A stretch of DNA of 64,000 nucleotides, taken from the NCBI RefSeq assembly GCF_900475935.1, contig NZ_LS483431.1:1240001-1304000 (forward strand), read 5' to 3'. The stretch is from Campylobacter fetus subsp. fetus (GTDB lineage Bacteria > Campylobacterota > Campylobacteria > Campylobacterales > Campylobacteraceae). Each line of letters opens with the position of its first letter. The first letter of the stretch is position 1. This document shows, piece by piece, positions 37,019-47,883 of the stretch. A program made the translations under genes and the position numbers. The notes beneath the pieces are model-generated. The model did no database searches. It was not told the DNA's origin and worked only from the letters and a program-made list of their open reading frames with translations.

Positions 37019-39124
37019 GCCAACAGTTTATCATAGCTCTTGTAGGACAACCCAATGTAGGCAAAAGTCAGTTTTTAAGCGCGATTAGCAAATCAAATCC
37101 AAAAATCGGAAATTTCGCAGGCGTAACAGTAGAAAAATACGAAGCAACTCTTATAAAAGACGGTATAACTTTACATTTTATAGATCTTCCTGGTCTTTAT
37201 AGTATGGACGATTTTTCAAAAGACGAGAGCGTAGCAAAAGATTTTTTGATGAAAAGCAAATACGATATGATACTAAATGTCGTAGATTCTACAAATTTAG
37301 AAAGAAATCTCTTTTTAACGGCAGAACTTATGACTCTTGGTAAAAAAATGGCGATAGCTCTCAATATGGATGATGAAGCCAAAAGCGAAGGTATAGATAT
37401 AAATAGTGAACATTTGAGCTCTATTTTAGGTATACCGACCATTAAGGTATCATCGGTAAAAAAGACAAATCTCAAAACTTTACTTGATATAATTATTCAA
37501 ACTTTAAACACGCCGTATAAGAAAAATAGACTTAAATTTAGTGATTCTATAGAAGAAGAACTGATATATCTAACCAAAATAATAGACGAAACAGGATTTC
37601 AACAAGAAGGCATCTCCTCAAGACAAGCGGCTATACTATTTTTACTAGAAGATAAGAAATTCTACGCACTGTCTCATGAAGATCCAAAAATGCTGTTTTT
37701 GATACCCGAGATCAAAAAAGTATTTGATAATATCAAACAAAAAACGCAAAACAACTCCATAGAGGACGTGCTTATCGACGAATACCACTCGTTTGCAAAA
37801 GGCGCGGCATTGGAAACTCAAAATATAAAAGCCGGCAAAAGCACGGATATCACAAAAAAGATAGACAGCATACTTATACACAGATTTTTCGGACTACCTA
37901 TATTTTTATTTTTTATGTGGCTACTGTTTCAAGCCACGTTTACTCTTGGCGAAGTTCCGATGCAATACATAGAGATGACGTTTGCTTGGTTTAGCAATAG
38001 CGTATCTGCAAATTTAAATGATGATATGCTAAAATCCATAATAGTAGACGGTATCATAGCCGGAGTCGGCACAGTGATACTGTTTTTACCAAACATAATA
38101 ATTTTATTTTTAGGTATAGCACTTTTAGAAACAACCGGATATATGGCAAGAGTTGCGTTTTTACTAGATGGATTTTTTCACAAATTCGGACTTCACGGCA
38201 AAAGTTTCATACCGCTAGTTACCGGATTTGGCTGTTCCATCCCTGCATATATGGCAGCGCGCACTCTTAAAAGTCAAAAAGATAGACTTCTTACTATGTT
38301 TATCATAGGATTTATGAGCTGTGGGGCTAGACTTCCTGTGTATGTACTATTTGCTGGAGCATTTTTTAAACCGGATAATGCGGGAAACGTGCTGTTTTTC
38401 ATATATATTAGGTGCTCTTTTAGGACTGATAGCAGCTAAAGTTTTACGCATTTTCGTTTTCAAAGGCAATGATGAACCATTTGTTATGGAAATGCCGAAA
38501 TACAGACTTCCGAGCATAAAGCTCATTTGGCTAACTATATACTCAAAATCCATGATGTATTTAAAAAAGGCAGGTACTTTTATACTAGCAGCTTCTATTT
38601 TGGTCTGGTTTATCAGCACTTTTCCGCAAAATCCACATATAGAAGAAAAATACCAACAACAAATTCAAACAGCGTCAAGCGACGAGCTAAAATTAGAGCT
38701 TACTAATCAAAAAGATCAAGAGCTTATGGAAAATACGTATCTAGGAATGTTTGGTAAAACTATAGAGCCTATATTTGCACCACTTGGATTTAACTGGAAA
38801 ATGTCTGTTGCCACAGTAAGCGGGCTTGCGGCAAAAGAAGTTATAGTTTCTACTTTAGGAGTTTTATACTCTTTAGGCGGGGAGGTTAGCGAAAGTAACA
38901 TTACTTTGCAGCAAACTTTAGCTAAAAATATATCGTTTGCCTCGGCTATGGCATTTATCGTATTTGTTATGGTATATCTGCCCTGTCTCGCAGCAACTGC
39001 CGTATTTTCAAAAGAAGCAGAAAGTAAAAAATATACGTTTTATCTAGTTATATTTACTTTTAGTGCTGCTTGGATACTCGCGTTTATTACATATAAAGTT
39101 ATCACTTTTTTAAATATAGCGTGA
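37015..39124 (+). pseudogene. feoB: Ferrous iron transporter FeoB, frameshifted
   Basis: FeoB is the inner-membrane ferrous iron importer with an N-terminal G domain. G motifs are clear: 'GQPNVGKSQ' (G1), 'DLPGLYS' (G3), 'NMDDEA' (G4). The first frame (37015–38439) runs through the G domain and the first membrane helices and goes out of phase after '..AGNVLFFIYI'. The expected continuation, 'LGALLGLIAAKVLRIFVFKG' and on to 'CLAATAVFSKEA', is in the next frame and ends at 39124. The shift falls at 38395–38408, where TTTTT is followed by (AT)4. Two more bases in the AT run would give an unbroken 703-residue protein. It may be a sequencing slip, a recent mutation or a reversible switch. Confidence 0.9.
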
Positions 39125-39189
39125 TTTAATCATGACCCGTAAAATAATTTATTATTTATAGTTAAAATAAACAATCAAAAGGACAATCA

Positions 39190-39813
39190 ATGAAAACACT
39201 ACTCATAAACGCTCATCCTAAATTTGATGAGAAAGATACGTTTTCTTACTCTTTGCAGAGTAAATTTAAAAATAAATTTGAGAATGAATTTGATACAAAC
39301 TCATTATGTAGCATAAATTTATACAATAGCGCAATACCAAAACTTGATAGAGATATGTTAAATTTATTTCAAAATCAACAAAATGACGAACTTCAAACAC
39401 AGATGAATAGCATAATGGAGCAATTTTTATCCTCAAAACGAATAGTAATAGTTATGCCTTTGCATAATTTTAATATCCCAGCACGTTTAAAGGACTATAT
39501 GGACAACATTCTTATCGCTAAAAAGACGTTTGCCTACACAAGCGGCGGTTCGATAGGACTGATGAACGATGATAGAAAAGTTCTTGTTTTATGTTCTAGC
39601 GGATCAGTTTATACAGATGGAGGAAGATATGCAAATCTTGATTTTGCATGCCAATACCTAAAGGCGATGTTTTGCGAGATCATGGGTTTTAACAATTTTT
39701 ATATAGTTAGGGCCGAAGGTACGTCAATGAGTAAATTTAGCAAAGACGGTATTTTAAGCAAAGCTTATTTGGATTTAGATAAGACTTTTGCCGAATTCTA
39801 TAAACTAAGTTAA
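39190..39813 (+). CDS. FMN-dependent NAD(P)H oxidoreductase, AzoR-like
   Basis: A 207-residue flavodoxin-fold protein of the azoreductase/quinone-reductase family. The phosphate-binding 'LLINAHPKFDEKDTFSYSL' is at the start, 'IVIVMPLHNFNIPARLKDYMDNILIAKKTFAY' is the flavin/substrate loop (about residues 82–113), and 'LCSSGSVYTDGG' follows. Such enzymes reduce quinones and azo compounds with NAD(P)H. It stands alone after feoB with AAAGGAC upstream of the ATG. The natural substrate is unknown. Confidence 0.85.
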   Translation: MKTLLINAHPKFDEKDTFSYSLQSKFKNKFENEFDTNSLCSINLYNSAIPKLDRDMLNLFQNQQNDELQTQMNSIMEQFLSSKRIVIVMPLHNFNIPARLKDYMDNILIAKKTFAYTSGGSIGLMNDDRKVLVLCSSGSVYTDGGRYANLDFACQYLKAMFCEIMGFNNFYIVRAEGTSMSKFSKDGILSKAYLDLDKTFAEFYKLS

Positions 39814-40089
39814 ATTTAAAAATAGTAAATTTTACAGATATATCTATAGAAAACATGAAGTAATTCTCATAAAATATAGATACAGATCAAAAATAAAACA
39901 TATATTTTATCTGCTTATTTTTAAATTTACTATTGCATAAATTTGGACTTTTATTGTGTGTGGAATTTTATATTTTTTAATATGGATAAATTTATCTTTA
40001 TATAAATTTAATTATAATTATATATGAAAAAAAGATAAAATAAGAAGTAAATTATATTAAAATAAACAATAAAATAGGCAAAACAATTA
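39814..40089. other. AT-rich stretch without a recognisable gene
   Basis: About 275 bases downstream of the azoR-like gene with frequent stops in all frames and long A/T runs. I see no RNA gene, repeat or intact reading frame; it may be decayed coding sequence. Confidence 0.5.
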
Positions 40090-40858
40090 TGAATAAAAAT
40101 AACCGCCATATCTCATATTCAATAAAAAGCTATCTTTAGTGAATTTAGAAAAAATAGCCTTTTTGTATATTGAAGTAAATATAAATGGTCAAAAAATAGA
40201 AAATTTAGGAATTGTAATTGATGAATTAAAAGTTAAAGTTTTAATAGTTATATCCAAAAAATACCGATAATCGACACATTGCTGTTATCAATGCTTCTAT
40301 TTTCAAATAAAAAACTCATAAATTAGATAAGCCTTATAAGACAGAGCTAAATATAGAAAATCAGCCGTTCATTGATGTGGAACATGCGCAAGAGCTTCTA
40401 AAAATTTTGAATGATAAATTTGAGTCATTGCCTAAGTCATTAAAAGATATTTATATATCTATCATCTGATAATAAATATTTTAATGCTTTCTTTAAATAT
40501 AAAAATTTGCAAAAAAATCAAATAGATATTTTTGAAACTATCAAAAATAAAATTACGTGCTCAAATGAACGACTTGAATTCTTTATAGAAAATTATAGAC
40601 TTGAACTAGCTTTTGCTATAGCTTTTATATTTTCAGACAAAACAGCTTCTATATCATCTGTAATATTAAAAAGATTTCAAAGAGATTATTGAATACAATG
40701 AAATAAATGATCAAGATAATATATTGAAACAATATAATTTATTAACAAACTACAGAAGTAAAAACAATACAGTTAGTTTTGCAAATAAATTTAGTGAATA
40801 TCTACCAAATCGATTAAAAAAAGATAAGCTGATATCTTATGGTATCGTCTATCTTTGA
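40090..40858 (+). pseudogene. Decayed unidentified gene with several frame changes
   Basis: Consecutive pieces read as protein in shifting frames. The first (about 40130–40270) gives 'LSLVNLEKIAFLYIEVNING'. The next (about 40320–40470) gives 'DVEHAQELLKILNDKFESLP' and then changes frame into 'FNAFFKYKNLQKNQIDIFET' and 'NERLEFFIENYRLELAFAIA'. After another frame change near 40675 it gives 'EIIEYNEINDQDNILKQYN' and ends 'LISYGIVYL' at 40858. The pieces are helical and charged. I do not recognise the family. At least two frameshifts separate them, so the gene is dead. Confidence 0.55.
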
Positions 40859-41073
40859 TAATTTGATATATTCATTTGCATCCGTTTTATCTCTCCTTCT
40901 TTTTTGCTTCAGTTGATCGTCTCTATCTCGCGCAGATATAGATACAAATCCCGCGCCATAATAGCCCGATTATCTTTGGCTAGTTGCCCTCCTGTCAAAA
41001 TCCGTATCAAGTAGATCAAAAATCTCCGCATTAAAATCAATTTGTAGAAATAAAAAACTGTTAATTTATTTGC

Positions 41074-41307
41074 TCATAGATTTTTCATAGATGATTTGAG
41101 CAGTATATCCGCTGTTCTATACTCTGCCTTGCTTTTCGCATTATCACATAAGTAGCCGTGCAAAACTATCGCATCGAGATATTTTGGCTTAAAGGTGGAT
41201 GCAATAACCAAAAATATACGCGGTATATCAGCACCGTTTTTATATCCTTTTGGTATATTAATACCACTAACTTGCTGAGAACAGCATACTAAAAAGCTTT
41301 GCTTCAT
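41074..41307 (-). CDS. 77-residue ORF of unknown status
   Basis: A short minus-strand frame with an ATG (MKQSFLVCCSQQ) and no known domain. Sense-like sequence continues in pieces past its stop to about 40860 ('GGQLAKDNRAIMARDLYLYL', then 'DRDDQLKQKRRR'). It is probably the front of another degraded gene. It lies between the decayed gene at 40.1–40.86 kb and cueO. Confidence 0.35.
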   Translation of the reverse strand: MKQSFLVCCSQQVSGINIPKGYKNGADIPRIFLVIASTFKPKYLDAIVLHGYLCDNAKSKAEYRTADILLKSSMKNL

Positions 41308-41431
41308 TTTAATGATAAAAAATAAAGCACTAAAATATTATGACATATATACGTCATAATATTTACATTAAAAATCAGACGATATTGAGTTACAAAGTAT
41401 ATCAAATTTGGTAACAATTCATTTCATTAAG

Positions 41432-43000
41432 TTAATGCTTAAGATGATATTCTTTCACTTCTAAATTTCCCATCATTCCTAAATCCTCGTGCTCTAGTAT
41501 ATGGCAATGAAACATTCTAGTTCCAACAAAATCCTGTTTCATTCTAAGTCTTATCTCTTCATTTGGTCTGACATTGATTGTATCTCTTAATGCTCTAAAC
41601 TCCGGTTTTGATACAACGTTATTTAGTTTTGAGCTAATAACTTCAAATTGAGTTCCATGTATGTGAAATGGATGGTCCATATGCGAGTTGTTATTTACTA
41701 CCCACTCTTCCACTACTCCAACTTCAGAAATTAAATCAGTCCTATTTAAATCATAAGTCTTTGAATTCATCAAAAACATTGATGCAAGGGCTGCTTTAAT
41801 CTCATTGTCATCTTTAGAATTCATTATTTGCATCATTTTTGAGTGATTTTCACTCATAATTATTTCTTTAAAGCTTTTAGGCTCTTCTAATCTTGGTAAT
41901 TCTCTTAATTTATCTGGAATACTAATATCTTTATTCTCTAGGATGATATCAGCTAAAAATAATGTTTTTGGCTCTTCTTGTACCATCATTTTATCTCTAT
42001 TATAATATAAGCTTTCAAGCTTAAACTCACCGCTTTTACTACTTTGTATTAATACTTCAACTCTTGAAGCAGGAGTTAAAAATATCTCATCTTTATAAAT
42101 CGGTTTTTGAATCAGCCCACCGTCGGTTCCTACTAGTATAAAATTTGCTCCGTGTATTTTTAATCTCAAATATCTTGCAGAAGTAGCATTATATATTCTT
42201 ATACGTTCATTTGTGACTAAGCGTATTTTAGGTTTATACTGCCCATTTATTAAAATAAATTCTCCCTCTCTTCCATTTAGCCAATCGGTTAAATTGTTAT
42301 TTGGAATTTGAGCATTCTCATCAAGTCTTAAATCGCTTATCATCAAATCTTTTTCTACTAAATCGCTTAAGACATCTTGCTTAGACTTAACGACAAAAGC
42401 TCCAGCTAAACCCATAAAAACCTGTTTTGAAGCAATATGGTGAGGATGTGGATGATACCAGTATGTTCCAGCGCTACCCATAGGCAAGTTAAAGCGATAT
42501 ACTCTTTCTTCGCCAGCTAAAATATGATCATGCGGATTACCGTCTTGCTCTGGAGCTACCAGTAGTCCGTGCCAATGAATGGTTGTAGGCTCACTTAACC
42601 TATTTTTAACTAAAATTTCTACGTTATCGCCTTCAAAAACCTCAATTTTTGGTGCTGGTATTGTACCGTTATATGTATATACTTTAGTCTTTTTACCTTT
42701 AACTATCTCTAGTTGGCTTTGAGTAATTTGTAAAGTTGCTTTAAACGTATTTTTTGTTTTGCTTTCATTTTTAAGCAAAGGCAAGGCTTTTAGATTTTGA
42801 TTTTGCGGAAAATATTTTTCATCAAGAAGCTTTAAATTGTTTGAAGAAAAGTTAATAAAAGATGTATCAATATTTAATATACTATCATTGACGTTCATCA
42901 TTTCATGGTGCATACCAAAATGATTAATGTGATTTGCATATGCATTACAAAAACTAACTAATCCTAAGGCATTTAGCTTTAAAAATGTTCTTCTATTCAT
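41432..43000 (-). CDS. cueO: CueO-type multicopper oxidase with Tat signal
   Basis: A 522-residue periplasmic copper oxidase that oxidises Cu(I) and protects against copper. The start at ATG 43000 follows a strong AGGAG and begins a twin-arginine signal 'MNRRTFLKLNALGLVSF', so the folded protein is exported by Tat. All four copper motifs are present: 'TIHWHGLLV', 'GTYWYHPHPHH', 'HPFHIHG' and 'FHCHILEHEDLGMMG' (type-1 Cys, two His and Met). A Met-rich insert, 'MSENHSKMMQIM', is near residue 385. It is divergent from the first chemoreceptor gene. No copper pump is adjacent. Confidence 0.93.
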   Translation of the reverse strand: MNRRTFLKLNALGLVSFCNAYANHINHFGMHHEMMNVNDSILNIDTSFINFSSNNLKLLDEKYFPQNQNLKALPLLKNESKTKNTFKATLQITQSQLEIVKGKKTKVYTYNGTIPAPKIEVFEGDNVEILVKNRLSEPTTIHWHGLLVAPEQDGNPHDHILAGEERVYRFNLPMGSAGTYWYHPHPHHIASKQVFMGLAGAFVVKSKQDVLSDLVEKDLMISDLRLDENAQIPNNNLTDWLNGREGEFILINGQYKPKIRLVTNERIRIYNATSARYLRLKIHGANFILVGTDGGLIQKPIYKDEIFLTPASRVEVLIQSSKSGEFKLESLYYNRDKMMVQEEPKTLFLADIILENKDISIPDKLRELPRLEEPKSFKEIIMSENHSKMMQIMNSKDDNEIKAALASMFLMNSKTYDLNRTDLISEVGVVEEWVVNNNSHMDHPFHIHGTQFEVISSKLNNVVSKPEFRALRDTINVRPNEEIRLRMKQDFVGTRMFHCHILEHEDLGMMGNLEVKEYHLKH

Positions 43001-43137
43001 TATAACTCCTATTATTAAGTTTTGCATCGTTTGGTATTTTAACTAACAAATTTTTATAAAACTAAAACAAAAAATAATCTTTATCGACTTCCAAAGCTTT
43101 TGATTTTATAGGAGATTATATTACTCTGAAATTTGAT

Positions 43138-43162
43138 TTAAATGATACTATATATCATTTAA
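43138..43162. promoter_or_regulatory. Perfect palindrome between cueO and the first chemoreceptor
   Basis: TTAAATGATA (43138–43147) and TATCATTTAA (43153–43162) are exact reverse complements around CTATA. A TATAAT –10 box lies at 43186–43191, 31 bases before the chemoreceptor ATG, so the palindrome covers about –55 to –30 of that promoter. It is 138 bases upstream of cueO. Confidence 0.55.
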
Positions 43163-43221
43163 TAATAAATTAAAAAACAATCTAGTATAATTTCAAAATA
43201 GAAATATTTTAAGGAGCATAT

Positions 43222-45180
43222 ATGCAACAAAGAGGGCTTGCCACAAAAGTATCGATTAGAGTATCCATATTATTTATGATTCTGCTTATAGTTTTAACAT
43301 ATATAAACTATTCAAATTCAAAAGTAAATACGACTCAACTCTTATCAAGTGAAAGAGCAAAATCCATACAAGCTGGTAAGATGTTATTAGATACACAGTT
43401 TAAAAAAGCCATTGTAGGTATTGAAAATTTATCAAAGCTATTTAGCTCAAATAACTATGATTATAAAGAAGTTGAAAATATACTCAAAAATATCAATAGC
43501 TCAATGGATTTTGAAGCAATGTATATAGCATATCAAGATAACGGAATGATTGTAGCTTCGGATGGAAATTCTGGGCTCCCGACTGATGAGTACGATCCTA
43601 GAAAACAAAACTGGTATCAAGAAGCAGCAAATTTAAGAAAAACGTTAATTACAGAACCGTATATCGATAACGTAACAAAAAAACAGATAATAACGGCAGC
43701 GACTCCTTTTTATAAGGATAATAAACTACTATACGTAGTAGGTGCGGATTTTACGATTGATGGGATACAAAAAGAGTTTAATGAACTAGGAAACGCCGAA
43801 GGAGCATATATGCTTTTGATGGATAAAAATGCAAAACTAATAATGCATCCAAATAGCGATTTTATAGGAAAAACATTAAATGCTACAAAAGAAATTCTCA
43901 AAAATTACAAAGCTAACAATGTAGATGAATACGGTAGGCTTCCATACACACATGAAGACGGATCTAAAAAACTTGGCAGATGTGTTTCGTTTGGAATAAA
44001 CGATTGGATTATTTGTAGCAATGTAGATATAGATTTTTTTAGCAAAAAGACTGATGATATACTTTACAAAAATATTATCATATCTATAACATTTATTATA
44101 TTGGCAACACTAATAATATATATTTTAGTAAAAAGATTTTTAAAACCTATACAGATTATCCAAAGTGGTCTCAAAGACTTCTTTGACTTCTTAAACCATA
44201 AAAATGATAATCCTAAAGCTATAAGCTTAAAATCTAATGATGAGTTTGGAGTTATGGCTAAACTTATAAACGATAATACATCTAATATAAAAGATTCTAT
44301 GGAACAAGACAATAAAGCAGTAAAAGAGTCTTTAGAAAAAGCAAATGAAGTTGAGAATGGAAATTTAAAAGCTAGGATAAATACTATACCATCTTCACCT
44401 GGACTTGAGAAGTTAAGACAAGTATTAAATAAGATGTTAGATACGTTAGAAAGAAAAATAGGAAGCGATATAAATGTTATTCAACAAACATTTGATAGTT
44501 TCAAAGAGTTAGATTTTACATCAAGAATTCCAAACGCTAAAGGTGAAGTCGAAAGAGTAACAAATCTTTTAGGAGATGAGATAGCTAAGATGTTAAAAGA
44601 TAATCTAGCTCAAGCTAATAATCTTAAAGAAAAAGCAAATAGCCTAAAAGGATACGTAGAAAATCTAAATGAAAGCGCAAGCTCTCAAGCTAACTCACTT
44701 CAAGAAAGTGCAGCAGCCGTTGAAGAGATGAGTAGTTCTATGAGTTCTATCAATGAAAGAGCAGGAGATGTTATAAAACAATCAGAAGATATAAAAAGTA
44801 TTATAACAATAATCAGAGATATAGCAGATCAAACAAACTTACTAGCATTAAATGCAGCTATAGAAGCAGCCAGAGCCGGAGAGCACGGTAGAGGATTTGC
44901 TGTTGTTGCAGATGAAGTAAGACAACTAGCTGAAAGAACCGGAAAATCTCTAGCAGAAATTGAAGCAAACGTAAACATATTATCTCAAGGAATCAATGAG
45001 ATGAGTCAAAGCATAAATGAGCAAACTGAAGCAATTAACCAGATAAATGAAGCTGTTGCTACAGTAGATGAGCAGACTAAACAAAATGTCACTATAGCTC
45101 AAAATAGTAATAAGATAACTAATGAGGTGGAGAGTATAGCAAACGAAGTATTTAACGAAGTCAATAAAAAGAAATTCTAA
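43222..45180 (+). CDS. Methyl-accepting chemotaxis protein with dCACHE-type sensor (copy 1)
   Basis: A 652-residue transmembrane chemoreceptor. Helices at about 12–31 and 277–299 enclose a periplasmic ligand domain of the double-CACHE type: '[11 protein letters not shown]' and 'GADFTI' mark the membrane-distal module, with '[17 protein letters not shown]' and '[13 protein letters not shown]' further on. A HAMP-like linker and the signalling domain follow, with the conserved hairpin '[40 protein letters not shown]' region. It ends 'NKKKF' and lacks a CheR-binding pentapeptide. Ligand unknown; small organic acids and amino acids are typical for this fold. A paralogue follows at 45.9 kb. Confidence 0.95.
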   Translation: MQQRGLATKVSIRVSILFMILLIVLTYINYSNSKVNTTQLLSSERAKSIQAGKMLLDTQFKKAIVGIENLSKLFSSNNYDYKEVENILKNINSSMDFEAMYIAYQDNGMIVASDGNSGLPTDEYDPRKQNWYQEAANLRKTLITEPYIDNVTKKQIITAATPFYKDNKLLYVVGADFTIDGIQKEFNELGNAEGAYMLLMDKNAKLIMHPNSDFIGKTLNATKEILKNYKANNVDEYGRLPYTHEDGSKKLGRCVSFGINDWIICSNVDIDFFSKKTDDILYKNIIISITFIILATLIIYILVKRFLKPIQIIQSGLKDFFDFLNHKNDNPKAISLKSNDEFGVMAKLINDNTSNIKDSMEQDNKAVKESLEKANEVENGNLKARINTIPSSPGLEKLRQVLNKMLDTLERKIGSDINVIQQTFDSFKELDFTSRIPNAKGEVERVTNLLGDEIAKMLKDNLAQANNLKEKANSLKGYVENLNESASSQANSLQESAAAVEEMSSSMSSINERAGDVIKQSEDIKSIITIIRDIADQTNLLALNAAIEAARAGEHGRGFAVVADEVRQLAERTGKSLAEIEANVNILSQGINEMSQSINEQTEAINQINEAVATVDEQTKQNVTIAQNSNKITNEVESIANEVFNEVNKKKF

Positions 45181-45186
45181 CCGAGT

Positions 45187-45217
45187 TAAATTTGAGCTTT
45201 TATTAAGCTCAAATTTA
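45187..45217 (+). terminator. Terminator of chemoreceptor copy 1
   Basis: A 13-base perfect stem TAAATTTGAGCTT/AAGCTCAAATTTA with loop TTATT, six bases after the stop. It is AT-rich and is followed by TTATAAAA. Confidence 0.7.
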
Positions 45218-45250
45218 TTATAAAACTTAGCCTAAAAACAGGACTCGGCT
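45214..45250 (+). repeat. Shared downstream tail, copy 1
   Basis: TTATTATAAAACTTAGCCTA, then AAAACAGGACTCGGCT. The same 36 bases with four changes follow the second chemoreceptor at 47848–47883. The tail contains AGCC and GGCT ends that can pair. Confidence 0.6.
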
Positions 45251-45858
45251 GCCGTGTGAAGTATATTTGATAAAAGTAAAAATCATACGATGCAAATTAT
45301 ACGACTCTCATATATAGATTCGGACACTTTATGGTGATAAAATTTATCCATATTATTACGATTAAATTTATTATACTGCTTTTGGTATATGCTATCACTT
45401 CTACACTTACAATGTTCATTTTTCACAAAATGGATATATTTTTTAAATTTATTTTCATCTTAAAATTATATTATATTTGTTAAAAACATTTATCTAATTT
45501 AAGATTTATTTTATCATCCCATAATTGCACTACAATTAAAAAGCCAAAACTTTAAATTACATTAAGCCGTTTGCAAAGACATATTGTTTGAGTAGTGTTA
45601 AATTTCCATAGTGTATCTAGCGAATTAATAGGAGTTTAAGAATATGAAATTAGAGATAAAATACCTCAAATCATCCGTGAAGTTTTTGACAAACACAAAG
45701 AAATTAAAGACAAATTTATCACAAATATAATTAAATTTATAATTTTACAGATTTATTTTTAGTAAAATTACCTTATATTATTTTTTTAATAAATTTATAT
45801 TATTAGTTTATTTGATATAATTTTGACCTAAAAAATATTATTTATCGGAGAAATACCA
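45251..45858. other. Spacer between the two chemoreceptors with a short remnant frame
   Basis: About 600 AT-rich bases. The only suggestive stretch is 45640–45762 on the plus strand, reading 'EYEIRDKIPQIIREVFDKHK' and 'EIKDKFITN' before a stop. It is charged and helical and may be the tail of a lost gene. No RNA gene or clear repeat is visible otherwise. Confidence 0.4.
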
Positions 45859-47814
45859 ATGAAAATACAAAGTGTATCTAGAAAAGTATCCCTTGGAGCA
45901 TCATTACTCTTTATAATGTTGCTTGCTATTCTAAGTTATATAAATTATTCGGACTCAAAAGCCAATACAACCGAATTATTAGTAAACGAAAGGACGAAGG
46001 TTACTCAATCAGCTCAATCATTATTGAACACACAATTAGGGGACGATATCGACGCTATAGAAAATTTAGCCAAACTAATTGGCGCAAACAACTATAGCAA
46101 TCAAGAGGTAGAAACTATACTAAAAGCTATAGAGAACTCTTCTCGCTTTGACTTAATATTCGTCGGCTATCAAAATGACGGCATGATAATACGTTCAAAC
46201 GGTAATTCTAGCCTACCTACAAATGAATATGATCCTAGAAAACGAGCTTGGTATGAAAGAGCTATTAAAGAAAATAAGACCATTGTTTCAGATCCCTATA
46301 TGAGTAAAACCGTACAAAAGTTATGCGTTACAGTTGCAGCCCCTATATATTCAAATAACAAATTAATAGGCGTTGTCGGTGCAGATAAGGCTATAGATGT
46401 ATTAAGCAAAGAGTTTATAGAAATAGGAAATGCCGAAGGCGCATATATACTTTTAATGGATAAAAACGCAAAAGTGATTATGAGTCCAGCAAGTGAATAC
46501 ATAGGTAAAACACTAAATTTCACAAAAGAAATTATACAAAAAATTCAAAATAAAGATTTTGACGCATACGGCAGAGTAAGTTATACTCACGATGGTTCTC
46601 AAAAACTCGGTAAATGTATAAATTCATCTATAAATGACTGGATAATTTGTAGTAATATCGACGTAGAATTTTTCAAAAAAAAGACAGACACTATATTTTA
46701 TAAACAGATAATACTTTCTATTATATTTGTGATCTTTGCATCGCTTACCATTTTACTGTTAGCCAAGAAATTATTAAAACCTATGGATAAGATAGTATCT
46801 GGTCTCAAAGACTTCTTTGACTTCTTAAACCATAAAAATGATAATCCTAAAGCTATAAGCTTAAAATCAAATGATGAGTTTGGAGTTATGGCTAGTCTTA
46901 TTAATTCTAATATAAGCTCTATAAAAGAGTCTTTAGATAAAGATGCTAAAGCAGTAGAAGAAGCATTAGTTAGAGCTAGTGAAGTTGAAAAAGGAAATCT
47001 AGGAGCTAGAATAATGCATGAACCGGACTCTCCTGGGCTTAAAAAGTTAAAAGACGTATTAAATAGTATGCTAAATACTCTTCAAGGCAAGATAGGATCT
47101 GATATAAATGTTATTCAAAAAACATTTGATGATTTTAAAAATCTTGATTTTACCTCTAATATACCTAATGCCAAAGGAGAGGTTGAAAAGGTTACTAATC
47201 TTTTAGGTAATGAGATAACTAAGATGCTAAAAGATAATTTAAATCAAGCTAACAATCTTAAAGAAAAAGCAAATAGCTTAAAAGAGTACGTAACTACGTT
47301 AAACGATAGTGCAAGAAGCCAAGCTAACTCACTTCAAGAAAGCGCAGCAGCCGTTGAAGAGATGAGTAGTTCTATGAGCTCTATCAATGAAAGAGCGGGA
47401 GAAGTTATAAAACAGTCTGAGGATATTAAGAATATAATTACTATTATACGCGATATAGCAGATCAAACAAACTTACTAGCATTAAATGCTGCTATAGAAG
47501 CAGCCAGAGCCGGAGATCACGGTAGAGGATTTGCTGTTGTTGCAGATGAAGTAAGACAGCTAGCTGAGAGAACTCAAAAGTCTTTAGGAGAGATTGAAGC
47601 CAATGTTAATATACTAAGCCAAAGCATAAATGAAATGAGCCAAAGTATAAGCGAACAAACCGAAGCAATTAACCAGATAAATGAAGCTGTTGCTAACGTA
47701 GATGAACAGACTAAACAAAACCTTGCTATAGCTAGCAATACGGACAGAGTTACTATAGAAGTAGAAACTATAGCTAATGAAGTGGTTAGTGAGGTTAAGA
47801 GGAAGAAGTTTTAA
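45859..47814 (+). CDS. Methyl-accepting chemotaxis protein, paralogue of the preceding one (copy 2)
   Basis: A 651-residue chemoreceptor with the same plan as copy 1: a first helix at about 13–31, a double-CACHE periplasmic domain ('[11 protein letters not shown]', 'GADKAI', '[17 protein letters not shown]'), a second helix at about 276–298, a linker and a signalling domain ending 'KRKKF'. Periplasmic residues differ substantially from copy 1, whereas the cytoplasmic half is nearly the same, so it probably senses a different ligand through the same output. AGGAG-like GGAG lies upstream of the ATG. The pair looks like a tandem duplication with later divergence of the sensor. Confidence 0.95.
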   Translation: MKIQSVSRKVSLGASLLFIMLLAILSYINYSDSKANTTELLVNERTKVTQSAQSLLNTQLGDDIDAIENLAKLIGANNYSNQEVETILKAIENSSRFDLIFVGYQNDGMIIRSNGNSSLPTNEYDPRKRAWYERAIKENKTIVSDPYMSKTVQKLCVTVAAPIYSNNKLIGVVGADKAIDVLSKEFIEIGNAEGAYILLMDKNAKVIMSPASEYIGKTLNFTKEIIQKIQNKDFDAYGRVSYTHDGSQKLGKCINSSINDWIICSNIDVEFFKKKTDTIFYKQIILSIIFVIFASLTILLLAKKLLKPMDKIVSGLKDFFDFLNHKNDNPKAISLKSNDEFGVMASLINSNISSIKESLDKDAKAVEEALVRASEVEKGNLGARIMHEPDSPGLKKLKDVLNSMLNTLQGKIGSDINVIQKTFDDFKNLDFTSNIPNAKGEVEKVTNLLGNEITKMLKDNLNQANNLKEKANSLKEYVTTLNDSARSQANSLQESAAAVEEMSSSMSSINERAGEVIKQSEDIKNIITIIRDIADQTNLLALNAAIEAARAGDHGRGFAVVADEVRQLAERTQKSLGEIEANVNILSQSINEMSQSISEQTEAINQINEAVANVDEQTKQNLAIASNTDRVTIEVETIANEVVSEVKRKKF

Positions 47815-47815
47815 G

Positions 47816-47842
47816 CAATAAGTGCCTTTTTGGCACTTATTG
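47816..47842 (+). terminator. Terminator of chemoreceptor copy 2
   Basis: An 11-base perfect stem CAATAAGTGCC/GGCACTTATTG with loop TTTTT, two bases after the stop. Unlike copy 1's hairpin in sequence, it occupies the same place. Confidence 0.75.
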
Positions 47843-47847
47843 AAAAT

Positions 47848-47883
47848 TTATTATCAAACTTAGCCTAAAAATAGGTCTTGGCT
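47848..47883 (+). repeat. Shared downstream tail, copy 2
   Basis: This matches 45214–45250 at 32 of 36 aligned bases and lies at the same distance after its gene. It marks the end of the duplicated segment. Confidence 0.6.
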
